From contig NZ_PVXL01000040.1 of NCBI RefSeq assembly GCF_002995805.1, positions 117,813-181,812 on the forward strand: a DNA stretch of 64,000 nt, written 5' to 3'. Position 1 is the first letter of the stretch, and the number at the start of each line of letters is the position of its first letter. The DNA is from Neomoorella stamsii (GTDB lineage Bacteria > Bacillota > DSM-521 > Neomoorellales > Neomoorellaceae). Position numbers and translations under genes: made by a program. Below the pieces are notes generated by a model. The model did no database searches. It was not told the DNA's origin and saw only the letters and a list, made by a program, of their open reading frames with translations. Shown piece after piece: positions 47,674 through 56,070 of the stretch.

Positions 47674-47751
47674 GGTAACCCTCCTTAACAGGTATGCCTT
47701 TCTATGTCTAATAGCACAGTTTAATTAGATTTAATTAGTTTTATATAATAG

Positions 47752-47779
47752 ATCATATATCATGTTAAAATTAGTTCAA
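47752..47779 (-). promoter_or_regulatory. promoter of the second GntR gene
   Basis: TTGAAC (47779-47774), 16 bases, TATGAT (47757-47752) on the minus strand. The -10 overlaps an imperfect palindrome ATGATATATGATC, which could be an autoregulatory operator. Confidence 0.5.
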
Positions 47780-47819
47780 TAGAAGCAGTAGAAATTCCTG
47801 CTTTCTTCCTTATTTTATC

Positions 47820-48420
47820 TTTGTCAACAACCCTGCTATTAAACCTGTTAAAGCCACCGGCACCAGCAAAAACGAACCTGCCGGCCATCACCCGCCAGCA
47901 GCCAGCCCAAACTGACCGGCCCCAGCAATACACCCAGGTTTTGCCCTCACATGATGGCCCCGTTAGCCATGGTTATACCCGTTCGCGCCAGCCAGCAGCC
48001 GCCGGGGCTGCCGCAAAGGTCGCCGTAGGTATAAACCCCGCCACCAGCCCCAGGGTTAACATGAAAGGAGCGATTGTTATCACCTGTAACCTGAAAGCTG
48101 TAGATAATAAACCCACCAACGTACACCCGGCGATAGCTTTTTAAGCGATTAATCAGATAGCCGGCAATAATATTGGCCGGAACAACCCCAACGTGAACCG
48201 GGCTGGTATAAAAGGCAGCCAAGCTGGATTTAGGTCAAAGTTAGCCTGAGATAAGTGGGTGCCCAGGAATTATAGGCAACAATGTTAAAATTATGCCAAA
48301 ATATACCGCGAGCAACATCCCCCACTTGAGCGACAACTCTCGCACCCCTGGTTTCCAGACATTTAAAGCCGGGGAAGGCGTATTACATTTATCCTGGTCT
48401 TTCTTCCCCGGCTTTGGTAT
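47820..48420 (-). pseudogene. decayed major facilitator superfamily transporter
   Basis: No single frame is open for long, but successive frames read like MFS segments: KPGVRELSLKWGMLLAVYFG, then YNSWAPTYL, SRWGCSGQYYCRLS, SPGVRWWVYYLQLSGY, PRRLLAGANGYN and GAGQFGLAAG. At least three stops or shifts interrupt them. The remnant lies between the ferredoxin gene and the second GntR gene, whose former target it may have been. Confidence 0.5.
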
Positions 48421-48498
48421 CAAGCGACCGTCTCAATTCCCATTACATAAGGTGGATAACATGATCCCTGGCAAACATATCATGGGCCTCAAGGGAGT

Positions 48499-48699
48499 TT
48501 AAAGACTGGTTAGCGGGAAAATAATTCTGATACAATCTTCCGGGCAGTCGATGCGGCAGGCGCCACAGTACCAGCATTCATCGGGATAAACCACCCTGGG
48601 CTGGCCGGAAACAGGATCCATTTGAATAATGTCGCCCGGACAATTATGATCACATTGGCCGCAGCCGTTGCAGCGTTTTTCGTCAATAATTATCGCCAT
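48499..48699 (-). CDS. 2[4Fe-4S] ferredoxin
   Basis: 66 residues. Two clusters: CNGCGQCDHNCPGD and CWYCGACRIDCPED, each CxxCxxCxxxC followed by P. The second motif is typical of the ferredoxin partner of FAD-containing reductases of the AprB type, without the AprB tail. It follows the FAD subunit by 24 bases and probably carries electrons to or from it. Confidence 0.9.
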   Translation of the reverse strand: MAIIIDEKRCNGCGQCDHNCPGDIIQMDPVSGQPRVVYPDECWYCGACRIDCPEDCIRIIFPLTSL

Positions 48700-48723
48700 T
48701 GTTCCATCTCCTCCCCTGCTGGC

Positions 48724-50427
48724 TTATAGAGAACTGGGCGCTACACGCTGTAAGACCACCTGAGCGTTTTCCAGGCGCTGGTGCAGGGAACAGTGCCACT
48801 CCTCCCGGCTGGACGGGAAATCGCCCCGGTAATGGGATAGGCCAAAACGGCTTTCTTCCCTTTCCAGGGCTCCGCGGGTAATGGCCCGGGCTACAAGCAG
48901 CAAATCCCGTAACTCATGGGTACGCATCAATTCATGCAGGTTACCGGCACGTACGTCTTCTATCAATTTCTCTAATTTATCGAGTTCGTGGACAGCAGCC
49001 TGCAAACCCCTGGCTGTACGGCCGATACCCACATATAATGTCATCACCTGGCGCAGCTTGTTTTCCAGCTCATAGTACTTTAACCCATCCCGGCGATTGA
49101 GGGGGTCATAAATGGCTTCCCTCCTGGCGTTAAGTTCTTCCCTGGATACTACCGGTTCCACACCTCCCCCGCGGCTAATAAAGGTAGCTGCTTCCTCACC
49201 GGCCGTTTCCCCTACACACATGGAACCCGAAAGGCTACCTACGGTTACTGCACAGGCACCCGCAGCGAAAAGTCCGGGAACGGTGGTAGCACACTCAGGG
49301 GTGACATAAATGCCGCTTACTGATCCTAAAAAAGCCGGCAACTGGCCCTCAGAGATCTGCACTTCCAGCAGGTCTTTACGCAGGTCCACACCCTTTTGCC
49401 AGCAATAATCAAGGAAAGTATTTTTATCGACAGGCAACAGGTGGTGTAAAAGATGGTTAAGGGACTCTTCAGGTAAATGGCGCAAGTCAAAGTAACAGGG
49501 GCCACGGCCTTCCTTGATTTCCCAATAAACACCCCAGGGCATCACCCAGCGGGGTCCTTTTTCACCCTTTTCGTGGTACTTGAAAAGGAAACGTTCACCC
49601 AAACCGTTAACAATGTAACCGCCCATGCCCACAATGGCATTGAGGGCCGAAGCACTGAAGTTCACAGGGGTCAAGGTATAATTGACGAACTCCATGTTTT
49701 TTAATTCCGCTCCGGCCCGGAAGGCCATGGCCTGGGCCCCGCCGTTATTATAGGGGCTATGCCAGCTATTATAGGGCATACCGGCCTGGTTGTTATAAAG
49801 ACGGGTAACATTACCTGTAGCCACAATGGTAGCCCGGGCCAGAAAGGTATAAAAATCGCCTTTACGGATATCAAAACCAACGGCCCCGCTTACCGCACCA
49901 TTGCTCAGGAGCAGGTCTGTTATATTGATCCGGCGGAAAAATTTTACGCCTGCCCTGGCGGCCTCGGCACTGACCGTAGGCTTTAACTTGCGGCCGTCAA
50001 AATTGATGAAGTAATCTCCGGGCTGGCCGAAAGAACCGGTGCGAATATAATCGTTATGGGCCGTGTTCAGGCGCATGGGAATACCCAGTTCTTCCAGATA
50101 AGCAACCATGCGTTTGATTCTTGAAAGAAATACCTTTTCCGGGATAGCCATATCCACCAGTCCCTGGGTCAGGCGGTGATACCATTTTAAAAAGGCTTCC
50201 CTGGTGTCCCATTCCGGGCCGCTTTCCAGGATGGCCAGGAAATGGTCATTGCCGGCGCAACCGCAACCGCTGCGATCGATGCCCGCTTTATCCACCAGGG
50301 CTACCTCCAGCCCCTGCCGGCGGGCGGCCAGGGCGGCCATGGTACCGGCCGAACCGCCGCCAATAACCAGGACATCGGTAGTAATCTGGTGCTCGGGCAG
50401 GTTGGCAAAGCTAAAATTGCATGACAT
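48724..50427 (-). CDS. FAD-dependent oxidoreductase, fumarate reductase/AprA-like
   Basis: 567 residues. N-terminal FAD fold DVLVIGGGSAGTMAALAARRQG, the segment DRSGCGCAGNDHFLAILESGPEWD, IVATGNVTRLYNNQAG, and the C-terminal helical domain (DPLNRRDGLKYYELENKLRQVM, LRDLLLVARAITRGALEREESRFGLSHYRGDFP). It resembles succinate/fumarate reductase and APS reductase alpha subunits, but the adjacent ferredoxin gene is short, so APS reductase is unlikely. Substrate unknown. ATG 50427 has GGAGG upstream. Confidence 0.8.
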   Translation of the reverse strand: MSCNFSFANLPEHQITTDVLVIGGGSAGTMAALAARRQGLEVALVDKAGIDRSGCGCAGNDHFLAILESGPEWDTREAFLKWYHRLTQGLVDMAIPEKVFLSRIKRMVAYLEELGIPMRLNTAHNDYIRTGSFGQPGDYFINFDGRKLKPTVSAEAARAGVKFFRRINITDLLLSNGAVSGAVGFDIRKGDFYTFLARATIVATGNVTRLYNNQAGMPYNSWHSPYNNGGAQAMAFRAGAELKNMEFVNYTLTPVNFSASALNAIVGMGGYIVNGLGERFLFKYHEKGEKGPRWVMPWGVYWEIKEGRGPCYFDLRHLPEESLNHLLHHLLPVDKNTFLDYCWQKGVDLRKDLLEVQISEGQLPAFLGSVSGIYVTPECATTVPGLFAAGACAVTVGSLSGSMCVGETAGEEAATFISRGGGVEPVVSREELNARREAIYDPLNRRDGLKYYELENKLRQVMTLYVGIGRTARGLQAAVHELDKLEKLIEDVRAGNLHELMRTHELRDLLLVARAITRGALEREESRFGLSHYRGDFPSSREEWHCSLHQRLENAQVVLQRVAPSSL

Positions 50428-50487
50428 GGTTTCTTAAACCTCCTGTACCACTACCAGGCATCACCTGGTTGGTTTTCCTGTTCTTTA

Positions 50488-50524
50488 ACAAAAGCCAGGG
50501 CCAGTCAGGTTCCCTGACCCTGGC
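50488..50524 (-). terminator. terminator after the LVIVD-repeat gene
   Basis: GCCAGGGTCAGGGAACCTGA and the returning CTGGCCCTGGC form a long stem (50524-50494) followed on the minus strand by TTTTGTT. It divides the aldehyde oxidoreductase unit from the FAD reductase gene. Confidence 0.7.
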
Positions 50525-50542
50525 CAGAGGGGAGGATAGGCT

Positions 50543-51655
50543 TTAACTTTCTAAAATATATACACCCGCCCCGGCTCTATCGCTGATGTAAATTATCCCT
50601 TCGGGTTCAACGTATACGTCGTTGATTTGGATCGCCTCGATCCCCGGCGGTGCCGGGGGAAGATAATGGTCTACCTCTACCGGCCGGTCAGGTTGAGTTA
50701 GATCATATACGCGCAGGCCGGCATTAAAATAAGTTACAAAAATGAGGTTCTCGCTGATAAACGAACCGGGCCGGTTTTCGTGCAGGTTATGGGGGCCAAA
50801 ACGCAGCCCCCTGTTACAAAAATCACCCCGGGGCAAGGGACATTTTGCTATTACCCTGGGTTCCCGCTCATTCTTGATATCGATAATCCTGACGTATTTG
50901 GGCGGTTCCTGGCATCGAGGCCGGGTCGATTCATCAGTAACCACCAGTAAATTCCGCCCCGTCAGGGGCAAAGCCGTATGGGTACAGCTTCCCTCCTGGG
51001 GTGCCCAGGACAGGCGGCTGATCTCCCGGGGCTGGCCAATATCACTAATATCAAGGATTATAACTCCCGCATCCCAGAATCCCAGATAAGCCCGTTCCCC
51101 GGCGACGATGGCGTGGTGCAGGCAACAGCGCCTCTCCGGCGGCCAGTCCGGGGTTTCGCCACCGTCGGCCCACAAACCCGGTAGCCACCAGCGTCCCACC
51201 TCGCAGGGATGCTCCGGATCCTTCATATCGATTATCAGCAGCATCCGGTCGCGAAAGCCCGGTGGCACTGCCGAAATAAAAGCATAGCGTCCCCCCGTAT
51301 ACCAGATGCGGTGCACGCCCTTGCCGCCGGTATGATAGTAGGTAATTTCCTTCGGCCGGCGGGGGTTGCTGATATCGTAAACGGCAAAACCGACCCTCTC
51401 TGCTTTATTAGCTCCTCGCTGCTCATAATTAACCAGCAGCAGGTCGCCCGCAATTTGTACCTTGGGTGATAAGGTATCTTTGAAACCAGGGAGGGAACCG
51501 ATAACCCGGGGCCGGCGGGGATCGGTTACGTCGACAATACTTGTACCCAGCCCCGGCTTCATGTGGCCTACAAAAAGCAAACCTCGGGAAGTCATGAGCT
51601 GCAGGGTGGCGCCGTTACCATTAAGATCGGTATGTCCTAAAAGGCGTAAGCTCAC
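50543..51655 (-). CDS. LVIVD-repeat beta-propeller protein
   Basis: 370 residues from GTG 51655, with AAGGAG ten bases upstream. The frame continues upstream for 85 codons, but that stretch is repeat DNA (copy B) and lacks family similarity. LVIVD repeats recur about every 45 residues: SIVDVTDPRRPRVIGSL, FAVYDISNPRRPKEITYY, LIIDMKDPEHPCEVGRW, IILDISDIGQPREISRL, RIIDIKNEREPRVIAKC and LRVYDLTQPDRPVEVDHY. No signal peptide is visible from this start. Function unknown; its position suggests a link with the aldehyde oxidoreductase. Confidence 0.8.
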   Translation of the reverse strand: MSLRLLGHTDLNGNGATLQLMTSRGLLFVGHMKPGLGTSIVDVTDPRRPRVIGSLPGFKDTLSPKVQIAGDLLLVNYEQRGANKAERVGFAVYDISNPRRPKEITYYHTGGKGVHRIWYTGGRYAFISAVPPGFRDRMLLIIDMKDPEHPCEVGRWWLPGLWADGGETPDWPPERRCCLHHAIVAGERAYLGFWDAGVIILDISDIGQPREISRLSWAPQEGSCTHTALPLTGRNLLVVTDESTRPRCQEPPKYVRIIDIKNEREPRVIAKCPLPRGDFCNRGLRFGPHNLHENRPGSFISENLIFVTYFNAGLRVYDLTQPDRPVEVDHYLPPAPPGIEAIQINDVYVEPEGIIYISDRAGAGVYILES

Positions 51656-51689
51656 TGGCCATCGCTCCTTCAAAAATAACTTTATCACA

Positions 51690-51900
51690 GGCTGGTATTG
51701 TCTGGCTCGCTCCGTGGTCCTCGCGGAGCGGCCTAATGGCTCAGCCTCGGGCTCGGGCGGGGTTCCCGGCCTATTCGGCGTCCTTGCCTCAGAGGCCGGC
51801 CTCGGACATCCTGTCCTCGGCCCCGCCCTCGCTCCTTGGCTTCGCCAGGGCCGCTTAGCCGCTCGGACCAAGTCGCTCGCTTCCGACAAATGCCAGCCCG
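51690..51900. repeat. dispersed modular repeat, copy B
   Basis: Shares with copy A the left module (GCTCGCTCCGTGGTC-CTCGCGGAGCGGCCT, here near 51704-51733) and the right module (51767-51900, with CTGTCCTCGGCCCCGCCCTCG). The two right modules agree at roughly 85 percent by eye. The inverted TGAGTGCTGGG block of copies A and C is missing; a GGCTCAGCCTCGGGCTCGGG stretch stands in its place. Located between the aldehyde oxidoreductase and LVIVD genes. Confidence 0.7.
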
Positions 51901-51952
51901 GAATTTTCATGCTCTCTATGGTTGCTGCTCGCCACCATGAACGGCTCCTTCA

Positions 51953-53758
51953 TTAAACTCCATCAGTAAAAATATCGTTGATGACGGGAATGGTGAACCC
52001 CAGGCCAAGGGTGTCCAGATGTTCAGGGGTTGGAATACCGCTGGCATCGCAACCACGCCTTTGATACCAGGCAAGCCTGTCGGCTAGAAACCTTGCCCGC
52101 GGGTATACAGTTCCTGCCTTTTCCCCCCTGGTTAAGGGTTCTTGATGAACCCGTTCCGGTAACACGTCATCACGTAAAGGTATCATTCCTTCCCTGAGGT
52201 TATAGACCCGGGCCAGGAGTAACATCCGCTCGGCTATAATATCCCATTCGTTAATATCTACCTCCCATCCCGTGACTGCCCTTAATAACTGTAAATACAT
52301 TTCTGGCGGAACCAGGCGGCGGTGCCAGGAGCAAACTGTCAGAGAATCCGCCCATACGCGGTGGTTTTGTTCAGCAATGGTGCCCCCGTAATGGTGGCAG
52401 GGCCCCCGGTCAGCAACGGCATACTGTAACGCCCGCTCCGGGTCCCCCTGCGGTGTAAAACCGGGGAACTCGACCCCTTTTACCTGCATGGCGAACCTTT
52501 CGGCCCCCTTGCCAATCGCTGCCGCCGCCCTTTTTACCCCTTCAGCCAGCAAAGCACCAATGCCTTCGCGGCTAACAATTTTCTTCCATAAGGCCAGGAT
52601 TGCAGATACATTGCCCCACCGGAGATCGATGCCCTCCAGATCCGAAAGGGTTAATAAACCCTTCTCGTAACACTCCATGACAAAACCGGTAATATTTCCT
52701 AGAGAAGTCGCATCCAGGCCCTGTTCATCCGCCCACCGGCTCAGGTAAACCATGGCGCCAAGATCATTAACCTGGCAGCCGGGCCCGATGGTAGCCGTAG
52801 AATCAAAATCCGGGCATACTATTTTACCATCAAAAGGTCCTCCCCTGATCACGCCCACCTGCATACAACCCAGGGGGCAGCTGAAACAGGAGCGCGCCCT
52901 TGATCTGAAGCGTAATTCGTACTTTAAACCATCGATTTGAGCTATTTCTTCCCAGGCACCCTCCCTGTAATTACGTACCGCCAGGCGGGCTTTTTCCGCA
53001 TGGGCCCTTAAACTGACCGTGCTCCCCCAGCGAACGAGTTCATAGGCCCGCCGGTGGTTCTGGCGACTGGCTATGAGCCTTTCCTCAATCTCCCTTCTGA
53101 CGTGAAAGGTGTCTTCCGGGTTTACCGCTGCAAGAGGGCGTGTCCCCCTTACAACAATAGCCTTTAGCCGTTTGGCCCCCCAGACACATCCAGAGCCGCA
53201 CCGAGCGGCGGCCCGGAAAAATTCTTGCTGAACAGAAGCAAAACGTACTTGCTTTTCTCCCGCTGGGCCAATGCACAGGATCCGGGCTCCGGGGTCCTTT
53301 ATTTCCTCTTTTAAAATCACCTGAGTTTCCCAGGTGGTACAACCCCAGAGATTGCCGGCGTCGCGGAATTCAGCGCCATTATCTGTTATCAAGAGCCAGG
53401 CCGGCTTTTCCGCCACCCCCCGGATAACCAGACCATCATAGCCGGCGCATCTTAATTCTGTTCCCCACTGGCCCCCGGTCAAAGAATACCCAATGGTTTG
53501 CTCGGTCAGGGGCGATTTGAATACCAGGCAGCTCTGGGACCCCCCTGGAGCTATTCCCGTCAGGGGGCCTGTCAAAATGTAGATTTCTGCTTCTGGGGCT
53601 AAAGGGTCCAGTCCCTGGGGTTGTCTTTCCCACAACATCCTTGTCCCTAGCCCGCGACCGCCGATAAAGTCCTGCGCCCAGCCGGTAGGAAGTTCTATTG
53701 CTTCAGCTTTTCCGGTTGTCAGGTCAACTGCTAAGATTTTGGGCCTGAATTTCGCCAT
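51953..53758 (-). CDS. aldehyde:ferredoxin oxidoreductase (1)
   Basis: 601 residues from ATG 53758 (AAGGGTGAG upstream). AOR layout: ILAVDLTTGKAEAIELP and FIGGRGLGTRMLWERQPQGLDP at the N-terminus, IGPAGEKQVRFASV, GSGCVWGAKRLKAIVV (pterin binding), 4Fe-4S ligands CFSCPLGC near residue 295 with a distal Cys in SLTVCSWHRRL, and EFPGFTPQGDPERALQYAVADRGPCHHYG. It interconverts an aldehyde and its acid using a tungsten- or molybdenum-bis-pterin cofactor and ferredoxin. Confidence 0.92.
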   Translation of the reverse strand: MAKFRPKILAVDLTTGKAEAIELPTGWAQDFIGGRGLGTRMLWERQPQGLDPLAPEAEIYILTGPLTGIAPGGSQSCLVFKSPLTEQTIGYSLTGGQWGTELRCAGYDGLVIRGVAEKPAWLLITDNGAEFRDAGNLWGCTTWETQVILKEEIKDPGARILCIGPAGEKQVRFASVQQEFFRAAARCGSGCVWGAKRLKAIVVRGTRPLAAVNPEDTFHVRREIEERLIASRQNHRRAYELVRWGSTVSLRAHAEKARLAVRNYREGAWEEIAQIDGLKYELRFRSRARSCFSCPLGCMQVGVIRGGPFDGKIVCPDFDSTATIGPGCQVNDLGAMVYLSRWADEQGLDATSLGNITGFVMECYEKGLLTLSDLEGIDLRWGNVSAILALWKKIVSREGIGALLAEGVKRAAAAIGKGAERFAMQVKGVEFPGFTPQGDPERALQYAVADRGPCHHYGGTIAEQNHRVWADSLTVCSWHRRLVPPEMYLQLLRAVTGWEVDINEWDIIAERMLLLARVYNLREGMIPLRDDVLPERVHQEPLTRGEKAGTVYPRARFLADRLAWYQRRGCDASGIPTPEHLDTLGLGFTIPVINDIFTDGV

Positions 53759-53771
53759 AGTCTCACCCTTA

Positions 53772-54302
53772 CTACCCGGCATTAAAGCGACCATAAATTT
53801 TTAAAGTCAAATCGTCGACCATCGTTTCCGGCCGCCGGGCGTACACCTTGCTGTCAAAACTTGAACCGGAAATATAAGATAAAGCCCCAGGACCACACGC
53901 TGTTACGCAGGCAGGATGGCCATCACAAAGATGACAAAAAAGGGGTAAACCCGTGGCTGGGTGGAAGTTAATGGCGCCAGCCGGGCATGCCTGATAGCAC
54001 CTGCGGCACTTTGCCCCCCGTGAACGCAGGCATAATGCCGGGTCAACTTTAACTACGCCGCTACCAGGATCACAGCTCAGGGCTTTTACCTTGGGAGGAC
54101 ATGCAGCCACACAGGGGTGATCCGAACACTGGTGGCAATAAACAGGTACGTCCAGGGGGCCAGGGCCTACCTGGAGCACCCGGATACGGGCAGCTTCCAG
54201 CCACAATAACCCTTCATTTTGAATTGCACACGCCACCTGGCAGGCCCGGCAACCGGTACACAGGTCGTAACGTACTTCTAACGTTCCAGGTAATGTGCTC
54301 AT
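53772..54302 (-). CDS. polyferredoxin, electron partner of the first aldehyde oxidoreductase
   Basis: 176 residues, up to four 4Fe-4S clusters: CTGCRACQVACAIQNEG, CHQCSDHPCVAACP, CRRCYQACPAGAINF (with an upstream Cys), and CHLCDGHPACVTACGPGAL. This is the dicluster family of HycB/DmsB-like proteins. ATG 54302 follows AGGAGA closely; GTG 54314 is an alternative start. It ends 13 bases before the oxidoreductase, so the two are surely co-expressed. Confidence 0.88.
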   Translation of the reverse strand: MSTLPGTLEVRYDLCTGCRACQVACAIQNEGLLWLEAARIRVLQVGPGPLDVPVYCHQCSDHPCVAACPPKVKALSCDPGSGVVKVDPALCLRSRGAKCRRCYQACPAGAINFHPATGLPLFCHLCDGHPACVTACGPGALSYISGSSFDSKVYARRPETMVDDLTLKIYGRFNAG

Positions 54303-54346
54303 TTCTCCTGCCACAGCCCCTACTTCGGTTTATAAATTTATCCTGT

Positions 54347-54378
54347 TGCCAGGAGCCGGATCCAACCGGCCCCTGGCA
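54347..54378 (-). promoter_or_regulatory. hairpin between tctC (2) and the polyferredoxin gene
   Basis: TGCCAGG-GGCCGG pairs with CCGGC-TCCTGGCA with a small loop. No strong T run follows, so partial termination or mRNA protection is more likely than a full stop. Confidence 0.5.
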
Positions 54379-54385
54379 ATTTAAT

Positions 54386-55444
54386 TTACTTAATAGCGGC
54401 GATGGCTTCTTTTAAGATCGGCTCGATTTTTTTGCTGCTTTCAGCAATCTCGGTAATCTTTTGCTGCAGGACGTTGCCGGCCATGAAAACAACAGGCATG
54501 TTGGCTTTCTTGGCCTTTTCCAGCAATTCGGAATCTGCCAGCGCCTTCTCCAGGGCGGCCCGCATCTCCGCGGTAGCTTTGGCATCCATCCCCGGCGGTC
54601 CGAAGAAGCTACGGTGCATTTCAATCATGGTCGTTACTACCTTCATAAATTCCTGGGATTCTCCCGAGGTTACCTCAAGAGCCGTTGGAACATTGGGATA
54701 TTCCTTTACCCGCTGGGGCGCAAACATTAACAGGGGTTTTTTGTCACCGGCTTTAATCATGGGCTCGGCATCGCTTAAAGCCGTAATATGCCCGTCTCCC
54801 TCTCCCTTGACTACGGCCAGGGCCGTATCGGCGTTGCCTTCATAGCCGGTAATTTGGTTGAGTTTAAAGCCCAGAGCTCTGGCCATTACCGCCGCTGTAA
54901 AGAAGTCTTCATCCATTCCCTGGGAAGGATACTTGATCGGCCGTCCGGCTTTAGCCAGATCGTTAATGCTGTTAAATTCAGACTTGCCGCCGACGCAAAA
55001 GACCCGGGGTTCTGTGGACACGCGAGCTAAATAGGTTAATTTAGTGGCATCGAAAATCACACCCTCAGCTCCGGATAACTGGGCTAAAAGAATTGTTGGT
55101 ACACTGGTAAAAGCAATAGTTAAGCCATCAGGTTTGGATTTCCACAACTCGTTTATACCTACTATACCGCCGGCGCCGACAATATTTTTCACCGTTATCC
55201 TGGCTCCCGAGTATTTTTCGATGTAGGGTGCAATCATCCTGGCGTAGTTATCCATGCCCTTACCTGGACTGTTGGGTACAATCAGGGTAACAGTTTTGTC
55301 TTTATAAAAACTTTCCGCCGCTTTTCCGGCCCCGTTTTCTCTGCCCTCGTTACTACTGCCGGAAGGTTTTTGCTGGCCGCAACCAACCAGCAACATTAAT
55401 GCCATCACGGTTACCAGAAGCCATGATAGTGTTTTCCTTAACAT
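54386..55444 (-). CDS. TTT transporter substrate-binding lipoprotein, TctC family (2)
   Basis: 352 residues. Lipoprotein signal LVTVMALMLLVGC at the start, then a low-complexity linker and the TctC domain: VTLIVPNSPGKGMDNYARMIAPYIEKYSGARITVKNIVGAGGIVGINELWKSKPDGLTIAF. It is clearly different in sequence from the first TctC. It is the third gene of a tctA-tctB-tctC set that leads directly into the polyferredoxin and aldehyde oxidoreductase, so the imported acid may be related to that enzyme. Confidence 0.88.
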   Translation of the reverse strand: MLRKTLSWLLVTVMALMLLVGCGQQKPSGSSNEGRENGAGKAAESFYKDKTVTLIVPNSPGKGMDNYARMIAPYIEKYSGARITVKNIVGAGGIVGINELWKSKPDGLTIAFTSVPTILLAQLSGAEGVIFDATKLTYLARVSTEPRVFCVGGKSEFNSINDLAKAGRPIKYPSQGMDEDFFTAAVMARALGFKLNQITGYEGNADTALAVVKGEGDGHITALSDAEPMIKAGDKKPLLMFAPQRVKEYPNVPTALEVTSGESQEFMKVVTTMIEMHRSFFGPPGMDAKATAEMRAALEKALADSELLEKAKKANMPVVFMAGNVLQQKITEIAESSKKIEPILKEAIAAIK

Positions 55445-55563
55445 AATCTTCCTCCTTCTAGAATTTTTTCTGCTTTCCTCCTGCGTCCCGTTAGTTCCCT
55501 GCTCTTTCGCGCTACGAAAAACCCTTCCCTGTCACCAATCCCCCCTTACTTTATTGCCAGAGA

Positions 55564-56070
55564 TTAAATTAACCGGGCTAACAAGCCCCTGTAAAAATGG
55601 ATGCGGAGGATAACAGTAAAGAGCAAATAAAGCGCCACTGTAGTCCCTGCTCCCCATAACAGGGAACGTAACCAGCCCTCCTTATTGATATAGCGAAAAT
55701 ACCCTGTTACAAAGATGATAGTAGCCACCTCAATACCGGCAACCAGGACCATTCCCAGAAAAACTGCAAGCAAAGAAAAGGCAAACCATTCCTTGCCACC
55801 GGGAACCCTTTCCTTTACCTGTTTTCCCTCATAATTCACCTTTACTTTTTCAGTACCAAATAGTTCGCCGGCATTGACAGAGAGGTTTAAGTGAGATGCC
55901 CTGCTATTTTGAATTATAAGCTGGATTAATACCAGTATCCCGGAACCTATAGCTACCGGGAGAGGTACCAGCCTAGCCCGGAAACCATATCCCATGGATA
56001 AAGTGGCAAAAAGTGTAAAGAGCAGCAGAAAAACAAAGGCCACCAGATTATCTGCCATCCGGTTTTTCAT
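55564..56070 (-). CDS. TTT transporter small permease, TctB family (2)
   Basis: 168 residues with four membrane segments (NLVAFVFLLLFTLFATLSMGYGF, VAIGSGILVLIQLIIQ, WFAFSLLAVFLGMVLVAGIEVATIIFVTGYF, LLWGAGTTVALYLLFTVIL). Starts inside the tctA stop (ATGA overlap). Sequence is poorly conserved, as is usual for TctB; the call leans on size, topology and neighbours. Confidence 0.8.
   Translation of the reverse strand: MKNRMADNLVAFVFLLLFTLFATLSMGYGFRARLVPLPVAIGSGILVLIQLIIQNSRASHLNLSVNAGELFGTEKVKVNYEGKQVKERVPGGKEWFAFSLLAVFLGMVLVAGIEVATIIFVTGYFRYINKEGWLRSLLWGAGTTVALYLLFTVILRIHFYRGLLARLI

Noticed and set aside
48724..50427. Adenylylsulfate reductase alpha subunit
   Set aside because: The FAD protein is AprA-like in parts, but the partner ferredoxin is short, sulfate adenylyltransferase is absent and the known AprA active-site context is not evident. 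Left as an FAD reductase of unknown substrate.
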